In this document: in pieces, positions 16,618-22,762 of the stretch
How the letters are laid out: every line of letters starts with the position of its first letter
Position numbering within the stretch: the stretch's first letter is position 1
Virus record (IMG/VR): IMGVR_UViG_3300034190_001094
Coordinates: 1 to 25,465 of that record
DNA length: 25,465 nt
Source: a virus
Strand: one strand, 5' to 3'
Program-made: the position numbers and the translations under genes
Notes under the pieces: model-generated
Told to the model about the DNA's origin: nothing
The model's input: the letters and a program-made list of their open reading frames with translations, nothing else
The model's database searches: none

Positions 16618-17035
16618 CAGTTCCTTCAATCTTTTTGCCTATGTTATATTTAGCAGTCAAGTTCCATTCATTTTTTTCTTTAAATGGTAATACTTTAATT
16701 TGGCTTAGTGGTGCTTTTTCTTCTACTTTTTTAGTATCAACAATTGCAACTAATGACCAATCTTGTAGTAATAATGCAATAGTGTTTCTTCGTTGAATAT
16801 CGTTTTCAACTAAAGTAGATTTTTTACCATCTAAGGCAAACAACTCTTTGAAGTGTGTAATGTAATACTTGCCTTGCTTGTGTAAAATATGGCATGATTG
16901 GTATAATGTTTTGTCTTTACGACTAGCAACACCAATCCTTGTTAATGTTTCTCTGATTTTTAAAAAATCATCTGGTTGTGAGATAGTGACCTCTAACATA
17001 TCACTAGCCGACCAACTTATAATTTCTTCGCTCAT
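16589..17035 (-). CDS. regA: RegA translational repressor
   Basis: A 148-residue homologue of T4 RegA (122 residues), an RNA-binding repressor that blocks translation of early phage mRNAs near their start codons. The diagnostic core is plain: QPDDFLKIRETLTRIG, KDKTLYQSCHILHKQGKYYI, THFKELFALDGK, then RRNTIALLLQDWSLVAIV and EWNLTAKYNIG, all near-identical in order to T4 RegA. A Lys/Glu tail of about 20 residues (KKIEGTDGG...) is extra. Its ATG overlaps the TGA of gene 62 (ATGA), and it overlaps the RimK-like gene at its 3' end. In T4 the order is 45-44-62-regA-43; here three genes separate regA from 43. Confidence 0.97.
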   Translation of the reverse strand: MSEEIISWSASDMLEVTISQPDDFLKIRETLTRIGVASRKDKTLYQSCHILHKQGKYYITHFKELFALDGKKSTLVENDIQRRNTIALLLQDWSLVAIVDTKKVEEKAPLSQIKVLPFKEKNEWNLTAKYNIGKKIEGTDGGNVSTKV

Positions 17036-17427
17036 TTTCTTTTTCTCCCACCCTTAGAAAGGTTTATTCTTATACTTTCAATTTGGTCGTTAGACAATAG
17101 GTTGAGAGCTTCTTTTGCTTTTGTGTTACTGTAACCATAATACTCTTTCACTATATCCATGTCCTTTAGTTTGGCTTGTGATAACCACTTGCCACCAAAT
17201 CGCTTCTTCTTTCGGATACTATTTATAAGATAATGAAATTGCATTGTTTTTGGTAAGAAATGATAACCATTCATTTCATTAGCATTCATCACGGTATCAT
17301 AATGCATAGATACACACTTGTTAATAATGAATGGTGCATACTTCTTAGTCCATTCGGTGTCTTCACTATCAAGTAAAGGTTCTTTACTGTAGTTGATAGA
17401 GTTTAGGTAATCTTTCAATTCATACAT
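17032..17427 (-). CDS. 62: Clamp-loader small subunit, T4 gp62 homologue
   Basis: A 131-residue protein, much shorter than T4 gp62 (187) but of the form I recall from marine T4-like phages: INYSKEPLLDSED, then NEMNGYHFLPKTMQFHYL and SIRKKKRFGGKW. It would join four gp44 subunits to load the gp45 clamp. The position next to regA matches the T4 order. The C-terminus is highly basic (SKGGRKRK). Its start overlaps the end of the preceding gene by eight bases. Primary support is order plus the sequence pattern; direct similarity to T4 gp62 is weak by eye. Confidence 0.85.
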   Translation of the reverse strand: MYELKDYLNSINYSKEPLLDSEDTEWTKKYAPFIINKCVSMHYDTVMNANEMNGYHFLPKTMQFHYLINSIRKKKRFGGKWLSQAKLKDMDIVKEYYGYSNTKAKEALNLLSNDQIESIRINLSKGGRKRK

Positions 17428-17875
17428 AATATTTAATCTCTTTCGGTTTGAAAGGCAATTTAGTCAATACAAAATTTACAACATCTTCTAGTTCATCATC
17501 TCTTATATTATATAGTTCTTGTTGATTTTGTGTTAACTGTATTCGTCTGCCTTTGTATAATTTTTTTACAATACCTTCCGCTTCATATGTTTCTAATGTT
17601 GAAGATAATACAATCTCTACATAACATCTGAAATCATTTCCTGGTTGGTTTCTACTTCGCATTACGGCACTAAGAAATTTGGCCTGACCGATTTTTAATT
17701 CACCTCTTGCAAGTACACCTGTTTCAAAATCTTTAATGTGTGACCTGCCAAAGTATAATACAAATCGTTCTTGACCAGCTTCTTCATAACCAGTGCCGTC
17801 TTTGGTCTTTTGAGTTCTATGGCCTTCATCTAGTCTATCTTTACAATAGTCTAGGTAACCAATGCCCTTTACCAT
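17420..17875 (-). CDS. Conserved phage protein, GIY-YIG/T5orf172-like
   Basis: A 151-residue protein between genes 44 and 62. The pattern RFVLYFGRSHIK, then GELKIGQAKFLSAVMRSRNQ and the later YEAEGIVKKLYKGRR...QQELYNI looks like the T5orf172 branch of the GIY-YIG nuclease fold: a Lys-Ile-Gly strand, an Arg on the next helix, a Glu on a later helix and a final Glu in QQELYNI. The Tyr-Ile/Tyr-Val signature itself is degenerate (VLYFG). So the fold is plausible, but catalytic activity is doubtful. The start has AGAGGGTG just before the ATG. A function linked to clamp loading is inferred from the position only. Confidence 0.85.
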   Translation of the reverse strand: MVKGIGYLDYCKDRLDEGHRTQKTKDGTGYEEAGQERFVLYFGRSHIKDFETGVLARGELKIGQAKFLSAVMRSRNQPGNDFRCYVEIVLSSTLETYEAEGIVKKLYKGRRIQLTQNQQELYNIRDDELEDVVNFVLTKLPFKPKEIKYYV

Positions 17876-17883
17876 TACACCCT

Positions 17884-18831
17884 CTATTTAAAATTACAGT
17901 TTGCCATAATCTCGGTAAGACATGCAACCATATTGATTTCTTGGTCAGCAACAAAGGCTGCTTTGTATTGATAACCTGCAATAATTAATACTGCTTGAGG
18001 TACTGATTTTTTTTCAAGTGCCTCGTATAGATTATTATAGATTGTAGAAAATAAAGATGATGGTTCTTTATCTAAGTTATTGATAACCCACTTTCGCATA
18101 TCATTAAACTTTTTGTCTTTTAAACTAGACATAAGTTCTTTGGTATTACTTTCAGATAAATTAAACAATACACCAGTGTCAATCTCACCTCGTACAGAAT
18201 ATCTTTGAAGTTCATTGATAGTTCTACGGAAGTCTGGATAATGTTTTTGTATTAGTTCTGCAAGAACCTTTGGGTCAAACTTAATCTGTTCATCTTTAAG
18301 AATACCAGATAGTCTAGTCATAAATGCCTTGGCAGTTTTAACCTTTTGACCATTCTTAATTGCAAAATCAATAACAGTACAACGACTATGTAAAGCAGGT
18401 ATAATCTTCATCTTATAGTTACAAGTAAATATAAATCTACAGTTCTTGTAAAATGTTTCAATGAAGTTACGCAAGGCAGGTTGAACGGACTCGGCATTCA
18501 TATAGTCTGCCTCATCTACAATCACCACTTTATGGTTTGATTGTTCTGTTAATGATACTGTAGAGGCAAAGTTTTTAATCTTGTGCCTTAATGTATCAAT
18601 CTGTCGGCCTTCATCTGAACCATTGATGATGATATAATCAGCACCCATTTCTTCACATAAAGCACGAGCAACAGTAGTCTTACCTGTACCGGCAGAACCA
18701 CTTAATAACAGATTTGGTATTTCGCCTTGTTTAAGAAACTCTGAAAATGTTTCTTTTAGACTTTCTGTAAGGATACAATCCTTAATTTTTCGTGGCCGAT
18801 ATTTCTCGACCCACAAATACTCTTCTGACAT
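17884..18831 (-). CDS. 44: Clamp-loader ATPase, T4 gp44 homologue
   Basis: A 315-residue AAA+ clamp-loader subunit (T4 gp44 is 319), the motor that opens the gp45 ring and places it at primer ends. N-terminal WVEKYRPRKIKDCIL is the classic clamp-loader start. Walker A is GSAGTGKT (about 45-52), Walker B is VVIVDEADYMN, sensor 1 is FIFTCNY, and the arginine finger motif SRC is at about 149-151. Sensor 2 is FRRTINELQRY. The C-terminal collar (about 230-315) is helical. The start has GAGGAG before the ATG. It follows gene 45 by 26 bases, so both probably share the gene 45 promoter. Confidence 0.97.
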   Translation of the reverse strand: MSEEYLWVEKYRPRKIKDCILTESLKETFSEFLKQGEIPNLLLSGSAGTGKTTVARALCEEMGADYIIINGSDEGRQIDTLRHKIKNFASTVSLTEQSNHKVVIVDEADYMNAESVQPALRNFIETFYKNCRFIFTCNYKMKIIPALHSRCTVIDFAIKNGQKVKTAKAFMTRLSGILKDEQIKFDPKVLAELIQKHYPDFRRTINELQRYSVRGEIDTGVLFNLSESNTKELMSSLKDKKFNDMRKWVINNLDKEPSSLFSTIYNNLYEALEKKSVPQAVLIIAGYQYKAAFVADQEINMVACLTEIMANCNFK

Positions 18832-18857
18832 AATATACTCCTCAATTGTTTCATAAT

Positions 18858-19523
18858 TTAAAATTCACTATCAGGTTCAACAGCAATCCAATATTGTACT
18901 TTTTGGTTTCTGTTTACAAAGTGTGAAATCTTCGCTTGAGAAATCGCCACATCATAGTCGCCCATAATCATTTTAAGGTTTTCAGTTTTGAAATATGCCT
19001 TAAAAGTTTTGTCTGATTGACCTACTTCAATTGAATAATCATTTGAAGATGGAGTTTTTTTGTCTAATGCAACCAACTTGATTGTACTACCATCGCCTTC
19101 AACGGCCACATCTGGTAGACCAAGTGTGTTAACACCTTTCATAAGTTTAGTAAACATCTCTTTGGTAAGTTGGAATGTTACAAACTTATCTGGCATTGTA
19201 ATAGGCTTTGTTGGCGCCACTACAACTGATTTATCTGCAAAATAATATTTGATTGATTGCTTACCATTAGCATCTTTAATAGTCAGTTTTTGACCACCAT
19301 TAAAGTTCAAACTTGCTTTGTCAAACAAGTCAACTGCTCGTAAGAATTCAGGCAAATCATAGATTGCAAATTCTTGTTCAAACTTCTCACCGATTTCAGC
19401 TTCTGCCAAAATATTTTTAAGTGTAGAGATAGTTTGAATTTTGTTACCAGGACTAACAACGATACCTTGGTTGATATCAGAAAAGTTCTTTAGAACGGCA
19501 ACTGTTTCACTACTTATATTCAT
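18858..19523 (-). CDS. 45: Sliding clamp, T4 gp45 homologue
   Basis: A 221-residue protein (T4 gp45 is 228) expected to form the trimeric ring that tethers the polymerase and, in T4, also activates late transcription together with gp33 and gp55. The repeated strand pattern is visible: FSDINQGIVVSPGNKI, then EFAIYDLPEFLRAVDLF, VTFQLTKEMFTKLMKG and IEVGQSDKTFKAYF. The identification rests on this pattern plus its place directly upstream of gp44. A strong ribosome site (AAAGGAG) precedes the ATG. Because TATAAATA late promoters are present in the window, a clamp-dependent late transcription system is likely. Confidence 0.95.
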   Translation of the reverse strand: MNISSETVAVLKNFSDINQGIVVSPGNKIQTISTLKNILAEAEIGEKFEQEFAIYDLPEFLRAVDLFDKASLNFNGGQKLTIKDANGKQSIKYYFADKSVVVAPTKPITMPDKFVTFQLTKEMFTKLMKGVNTLGLPDVAVEGDGSTIKLVALDKKTPSSNDYSIEVGQSDKTFKAYFKTENLKMIMGDYDVAISQAKISHFVNRNQKVQYWIAVEPDSEF

Positions 19524-19548
19524 AATATATTTCTCCTTTAAAAAATTA

Positions 19549-19577
19549 ATTATATATCATATCTCATCAAATGGCAA
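19549..19577 (-). promoter_or_regulatory. Sigma70-like promoter for the replication operon (gene 45)
   Basis: TTGCCA (19577-19572), 17-base spacer, perfect TATAAT (19554-19549) on the minus strand. The -35 overlaps the last codons and stop of the peroxiredoxin gene. Confidence 0.88.
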
Positions 19578-20100
19578 GTCCAAGATGCTTAGCCACATTT
19601 TCTGGAGATGTTTCACCATATGGGTCATTTTCACCACTATCTTTAGGTTCAATAAACCATTTCTCAATTACATTATCATTTACGATACATGCATAACGCC
19701 ATGACCGATTACCAAAACACACATCGGATTTATCTGTTATCATACCCATACCATTGGTAAACTCACCATTGCCATCAGGTATTACTTTAACATTTTTTAT
19801 GCCTAAGTGTTTTGCCCAAGCGTTCATAACGAAACTGTCATTAACAGATACTACATAGATTTCATCTATACCAGCATCTTTAAATTTTTGATAGTTCTCT
19901 TCAAAACCTGGTAGTTGATATGTACTACAAGTAGGAGTAAATGCTCCAGGTAATGAGAATAAAATTACTTTTTTACCACCAAACAATTCAGTTGATGATA
20001 GGCCAACATACTCACCACCAATAGGGCAACCACCTTCTTCTGGTTGTTCATCACCTACACGGCATTGGAAAGTTACATCGGGTATTCTTTTTGGTATCAT
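19567..20100 (-). CDS. Peroxiredoxin, Prx5-like
   Basis: A 177-residue thiol peroxidase expected to reduce H2O2 and alkyl peroxides. The peroxidatic Cys58 is in LPGAFTPTCS, with the catalytic Thr upstream, and the supporting Arg is in GNRSWRYACI. Other cysteines (13, 25, 128, 138) could act as resolving residues; I cannot tell which. The C-terminus KDSGENDPYGETSPENVAKHLG is typical of the Prx5 branch. The start at 20100 has AAGGA seven bases upstream. A longer reading from 20169 would run through the glycine tRNA and is rejected. It is probably cotranscribed with the two tRNAs from the promoter at about 20.3 kb. Confidence 0.95.
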   Translation of the reverse strand: MIPKRIPDVTFQCRVGDEQPEEGGCPIGGEYVGLSSTELFGGKKVILFSLPGAFTPTCSTYQLPGFEENYQKFKDAGIDEIYVVSVNDSFVMNAWAKHLGIKNVKVIPDGNGEFTNGMGMITDKSDVCFGNRSWRYACIVNDNVIEKWFIEPKDSGENDPYGETSPENVAKHLGLAI

Positions 20101-20124
20101 TCTATATCCTTCATAATTAAATAT

Positions 20125-20199
20125 TGGAGCGAGTAGGGAATTTCGCAATCCCGACCTCTTCGTTGGCAACGAAGCGCTCTACTTCTGAGCTATACTCGC
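20125..20199 (-). tRNA. tRNA-Gly (anticodon GCC), CCA encoded, non-canonical D/T loops
   Basis: A full cloverleaf can be drawn: acceptor GCGAGTA/TACTCGC (7 bp), D stem GCTC/GAGC, anticodon stem CTTCG/CGAAG with loop TTGCCAA (anticodon GCC), five-base variable loop, T stem GGGAT/TTCCC with a T-T clash at 53-61, discriminator U73 and an encoded CCA. Glycine identity bases expected for bacterial GlyRS (G1-C72, C2-G71, U73, C35, C36) are all present. The D loop AGAAGTA has A18-G19 instead of GG. The T loop TGCGAAA has G at 55 instead of U, while C56 and A58 remain. Confidence 0.88.
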
Positions 20200-20206
20200 A
20201 TAAATT

Positions 20207-20280
20207 TGGAGCGGAGTGATTGTACTGCCCAATCTTCTCTTGGTTGGAAACCAAGTGTGTTACTTTTATACTAACTCCGC
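20207..20280 (-). tRNA. tRNA-Gly (anticodon UCC), CCA encoded, strongly non-canonical T loop
   Basis: Acceptor GCGGAGT/ACTCCGC (7 bp), D stem GTAT/ACAC with one A-C mismatch, anticodon stem CTTGG/CCAAG with loop TTTCCAA (anticodon TCC), four-base variable loop, T stem GATTG/CAATC, U73 and an encoded CCA. G1-C72, C2-G71 and C35-C36 are kept. The D loop AAAAGTA lacks the GG pair. The T loop GGCAGTA lacks T54, U55 and A58, keeping C56. It lies seven bases upstream of the other glycine tRNA on the same transcript. Confidence 0.82.
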
Positions 20281-20298
20281 ATTTGTTCATTGTTTACA

Positions 20299-20327
20299 AT
20301 AATACACTAAAGGCGTCCTAATGTCAA
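20299..20327 (-). promoter_or_regulatory. Sigma70 promoter for the tRNA-peroxiredoxin unit
   Basis: TTGACA (20327-20322), 17-base spacer, TATTAT (20304-20299) on the minus strand, about 12 bases before the expected transcript start near the first tRNA. Its -35 lies in the loop of the hairpin that ends the hsp20 transcript. Unlike the other promoters it has TTGACA rather than TTGCCA. Confidence 0.8.
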
Positions 20328-20339
20328 GCCTAGGACGCC
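20312..20339 (-). terminator. Perfect 9-bp hairpin after hsp20
   Basis: GGCGTCCTA and TAGGACGCC form a perfect stem around a ten-base loop, 13 bases past the hsp20 stop, followed by only a short TTT. The weak T tract makes it a leaky terminator or an RNA-stabilising 3' hairpin. Confidence 0.65.
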
Positions 20340-20352
20340 AATAGCCTAATTA

Positions 20353-20805
20353 TTATTTAATGTTGATAGTTCTAGCTTTCTTATGGTCTGGAACAATCTT
20401 CTCTAAAGATACTTTTAAAAGACCATCTTTTAATTCAGCACCTTTAACTTCGATATCATCAGCAACTGTAAATGATTTAGAGAAGCTTCTCTTAGCAATG
20501 CCTTGATGTAATACACCATCATTGTCTTCCACTTCTTTTTCTTCTTTACTTTTTACTGATTGGATTTTAAGAATATTATCCTCAAAATCTACTGAGATAT
20601 CCTTTTTACCATAGCCAGCTAACGCCACTTCAATATCATATGTTAAAGAACCTGTCTTTACGATATTGTATGGTGGGTAGTTATTGGCTGTTAGACTAGG
20701 TAGATGATTAGTCATGTGGTCGAAATGTTCAAACATATCGTCAAACCCCACGGTAAACGGTCTTAGTCCTGTAAAAATTGAATGAATTGCTTTGTGATTT
20801 GTCAT
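20353..20805 (-). CDS. hsp20: Small heat-shock protein Hsp20
   Basis: A 150-residue alpha-crystallin family chaperone (IbpA-like) that would hold unfolding proteins. The N-terminal region has FDDMFEHFDHM. The alpha-crystallin domain begins at YPPYNIVKTGSLTYDIEVAL and includes the conserved LAGYGKKDI, FEDNILKI and AKRSFSKSFTVADDIEV. It closes with LKDGLLKVSLEK, and the C-terminal I-x-I motif is seen in ARTINIK. Hsp20 genes are common in T4-like marine phages and are suspected to help capsid assembly or host stress. AAGGAG precedes the ATG with good spacing, and a T4 late promoter lies about 60 bases upstream. Confidence 0.97.
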   Translation of the reverse strand: MTNHKAIHSIFTGLRPFTVGFDDMFEHFDHMTNHLPSLTANNYPPYNIVKTGSLTYDIEVALAGYGKKDISVDFEDNILKIQSVKSKEEKEVEDNDGVLHQGIAKRSFSKSFTVADDIEVKGAELKDGLLKVSLEKIVPDHKKARTINIK

Positions 20806-20863
20806 ATTAATCTCCTTTGTTAAGCAAGTTTATATTCGACACCTCTAATGAGCATGTCATAGT

Positions 20864-20871
20864 TATTTATA
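20864..20871 (-). promoter_or_regulatory. T4-type late promoter for hsp20
   Basis: TATAAATA on the minus strand, about 60 bases before the hsp20 ATG. A loose TTGAAA lies 18 bases upstream of the same TATAAA, so a sigma70 reading is also possible. Confidence 0.7.
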
Positions 20872-20897
20872 TAATCATTATCTATCATATTTCAAGT

Positions 20898-20935
20898 GGT
20901 AGTTTTTTGTATATTAGAGGCTATAAAAAACTACC
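20898..20935. terminator. Perfect 11-bp hairpin, T-rich arm
   Basis: GGTAGTTTTTT pairs perfectly with AAAAAACTACC around a 16-base loop (20909-20924). The T run is inside the stem, so this is not a standard terminator but could end an RNA coming from either side. The loop contains ATTAGAGG (20913-20920), the exact complement of CCTCTAAT at 20842-20849, which would allow a pseudoknot. Confidence 0.5.
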
Positions 20936-21250
20936 AAAATCGAGCCGCAGCTTAAGTTTGTTCAGAGTTAAAACCAGGCGCAAATGCCAAAACACTCATT
21001 CAGGTTAACGCTAGCGCCCCTGAATTCTGGTGGGCTGAGGTAGGTCTCACCCTCATTATACTAACTTATCTTACTAAGCCTATCACCGTAGTGCTACGAA
21101 GACCAATGAGCCCGAATTAGGTGGGGGTTTTGTTATCACAGACCCCCAAACTGTGGACTATTAGGTATTAAAACTCTGGCGTCACCCCTTCCTCGCAGTA
21201 GGTCTTACGATTTGCCTACTCCCCTATTTATCATTCTAGGCACAGGCGAG
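20936..21250 (-). ncRNA. Candidate structured non-coding RNA beside bS21
   Basis: There is no credible reading frame in this stretch, yet by hand count 141 of 300 bases (20941-21240) are G or C, clearly above the AT-rich coding sequence around it. On the minus strand several hairpins can be drawn: AGTAGG/CCTACT, TGGGGGT/ACCCCCA, CGTA/TACG, GGG-TGAG/CTCA-G-CCC, and ATTCAGG/CCTGAAT. The loop of the last holds GGCGC, complementary to GCGCC about 25 bases downstream, an H-type pseudoknot pattern. A late-promoter-like GATAAATA (21232-21225) lies at the upstream end and the 11-bp hairpin at the downstream end. I see no match to tmRNA, RNase P or group I intron cores. Strand and ends are inferred. 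Confidence 0.45.
21225..21232 (-). promoter_or_regulatory. Late-promoter-like element before the candidate RNA
   Basis: GATAAATA on the minus strand, one base from the TATAAATA late core. Followed by GGGGAGTAGG, where a transcript could begin. Weak on its own. Confidence 0.35.
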
Positions 21251-21261
21251 GGAAACTCTAG

Positions 21262-21462
21262 TTATCGCATCTGCTCTAACTTTTTCATCTTCTTTTTATA
21301 ATTCTTTATACCAGCCTTTTTAGCTTCACGCTTGATTTCACTAGGCTTCATATAGTGCTGACGGTCTCTAAGTTCTTTGAGAAGGCCTGACTTTTGTACT
21401 TTTTTCTTAAGCACTCTTAATGCCTTTTCTAAGTTACCGTTTCTTACTTCAACATATACCAT
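21262..21462 (-). CDS. rpsU: Ribosomal protein bS21
   Basis: A 66-residue homologue of bacterial ribosomal protein bS21, which sits at the 30S platform near the Shine-Dalgarno/anti-Shine-Dalgarno helix. The N-terminus MVYVEVRNGNLEKALRVLKKK and the central SGLLKELRDRQHYMKPSEIKRE are diagnostic; the basic tail NYKKKMKKLEQMR is usual. I chose the ATG at 21462 (AAAGGA upstream) because it gives the normal bS21 start. A longer frame from 21519 would cross the late promoter. Phage-encoded bS21 is known in Pelagibacter myophages. It could replace host bS21 and bias initiation to phage mRNAs. Confidence 0.96.
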   Translation of the reverse strand: MVYVEVRNGNLEKALRVLKKKVQKSGLLKELRDRQHYMKPSEIKREAKKAGIKNYKKKMKKLEQMR

Positions 21463-21491
21463 GTTGTCCTTTCCGTTAAATTGAGTAGTGT

Positions 21492-21499
21492 TATTTATA
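21492..21499 (-). promoter_or_regulatory. T4-type late promoter for bS21
   Basis: TATAAATA on the minus strand, 29 bases before the bS21 ATG. The next eight bases, ACACTACT, complement the loop of the terminator just upstream. Confidence 0.75.
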
Positions 21500-21507
21500 A
21501 TAAGGTT

Positions 21508-21531
21508 GGTGGGGGACACTACTCCCCCACC
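21508..21531 (-). terminator. Perfect 8-bp GC-rich hairpin after cobS-like gene
   Basis: GGTGGGGG and CCCCCACC form a perfect stem with an eight-base loop AGTAGTGT (minus strand), 25 bases after the stop of the AAA+ gene, followed by AACCTTATTAT. There is little T tract. It separates the cobS-like unit from bS21. Confidence 0.65.
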
Positions 21532-21556
21532 AGGACACTACTATGTTTTGATGATA

Positions 21557-22762
21557 TTAGATAACATCGTTGTCATCTGAGGCATCATCGTCCTCATCCA
21601 CTTGTGAAGATATATCAGCCTGTCTAGCCTCTTCGCTTATCTGCTCAGCAGTAGCGCCAGCATCGACTTTACTGTATAACTCCATAAATGAATTCTTAGT
21701 GTCATCATCGAACCTGTTTACACACACTTCAATAGCTTTCATTTTGTTCGCTTTGAAAATGTTGTAAGCCTGTACAATGTGTACTAGTCTTCTAGTTGAA
21801 ATAATCTCATCGACACCACCATCAAAGTAGGTCTTTCTGATTACATCAGCCCATGTTACTAGTTTCTGACAAAACTCTTTATCAACCTTACCGAATGTAC
21901 CCATAGTATTAACTAGGATTTTCTCTTCTACTTTAGCAGAAGGATAAGATTGTTCAAATGTAATTGGAAATCTTTCTAAGAAAGCTTCGTTAAGTACATT
22001 TGTACCGATGAATTTACCGTCATCACTACCTTGACCTTTTGTATTGGCAGTAGCAACAACTGTGAAACCATCAACTGGTTTTACAAACTTGTTAATCTTT
22101 TTAACATAGACACCGGATCCTTCTAAGATAGGTTGTAAACACATAATCTTATTAGACGCCAAGTCAATCTCATCGAGTAGAAGCACAGCGCCTCTCTCCA
22201 TGGCTTCGATTACAGGACCATTCTGCCAAACAGTTTGACCATCTTTAAGTCTGTAACCACCAAGCAAATCATCTTCATCGGTTTCGATAGTGATGTTCAC
22301 TCTGATTAATTCTCTTCTGTTCTCAGCACATGCTTGAGTAACACCAAAAGTTTTACCGTTACCAGAAAGACCAGTAATAAAAACAGGATAGAAAATCTTG
22401 CTTTTGATAATAGACTTTAAATCTGGATAGTTACCAAACGAAACGAATGTACTATCTTTTTGTGGTACGATATTACCAACTAGACTAGAAACAACATAAG
22501 CTGCTTCAGTATTTGAGGTTTGAGGTGCCAACACCTTTTCTGTAGGTGTAACTTTTGCTGTAGATACAGCGTTTTCGTTTTCAGTAGGCAATTTGAATAA
22601 AGACTTACCAACTTTATAGTCAGCATTCTTAATCAACCATTGTGGTGCATACTTGCAACCAAAATGTGAATTAGCTTCTTTAAGTTGAGCAGTAGTCAAC
22701 TCATTAGTGCCGAAAGTTTTTAGAGCGTAATCGACAAACTCTTTTTGTTTCAAGTTTAACAT
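21557..22762 (-). CDS. cobS: CobS-like AAA+ ATPase (MoxR class)
   Basis: A 401-residue AAA+ protein. Residues 1-60 form an N-terminal helical domain (VDYALKTFGTNELTTAQLKEA). Walker A is GLSGNGKT (131-138), DEDDLLGGYRL is the conserved loop of the CobS/MoxR group, Walker B is GAVLLLDEIDLA (about 191-202), and VATANTKGQG is sensor 1. FLERFPITFEQ carries the arginine finger region. The C-terminus is an acidic tail ending DEDDDASDDNDVI. CobS with CobT and CobN makes cobaltochelatase, but no CobN is seen here and the partner protein is the VWA gene just upstream. It may be a protein-remodelling pair rather than a cobalamin enzyme. The leader is near-identical to that of the VWA gene. Confidence 0.95.
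   Translation of the reverse strand: MLNLKQKEFVDYALKTFGTNELTTAQLKEANSHFGCKYAPQWLIKNADYKVGKSLFKLPTENENAVSTAKVTPTEKVLAPQTSNTEAAYVVSSLVGNIVPQKDSTFVSFGNYPDLKSIIKSKIFYPVFITGLSGNGKTFGVTQACAENRRELIRVNITIETDEDDLLGGYRLKDGQTVWQNGPVIEAMERGAVLLLDEIDLASNKIMCLQPILEGSGVYVKKINKFVKPVDGFTVVATANTKGQGSDDGKFIGTNVLNEAFLERFPITFEQSYPSAKVEEKILVNTMGTFGKVDKEFCQKLVTWADVIRKTYFDGGVDEIISTRRLVHIVQAYNIFKANKMKAIEVCVNRFDDDTKNSFMELYSKVDAGATAEQISEEARQADISSQVDEDDDASDDNDVI

Noticed and set aside
17220-17227. TATAAATA late-promoter core inside gene 62
   Set aside because: It encodes part of INSIRKK in the gene and is about 185 bases before regA; in AT-rich coding DNA one chance match is expected.
20101-20169. Upstream extension of the peroxiredoxin to a TTG at 20169
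   Set aside because: It would translate through the tRNA-Gly; the ATG at 20100 has a proper ribosome site and gives the normal protein length.
20817-21008. Plus-strand frame of 63 codons in the bS21-hsp20 gap
   Set aside because: No ribosome site, odd composition, opposite to every other gene, and it covers hairpins; best read as non-coding.
20936-21250. tmRNA, RNase P RNA or group I intron
   Set aside because: I looked for a tag ORF and TTCGA-type T arm, the GAGGAAAGTC core and intron P7-type cores on the minus strand; none is convincing. ACCA after GCCC near 21020 does not close a canonical tRNA.
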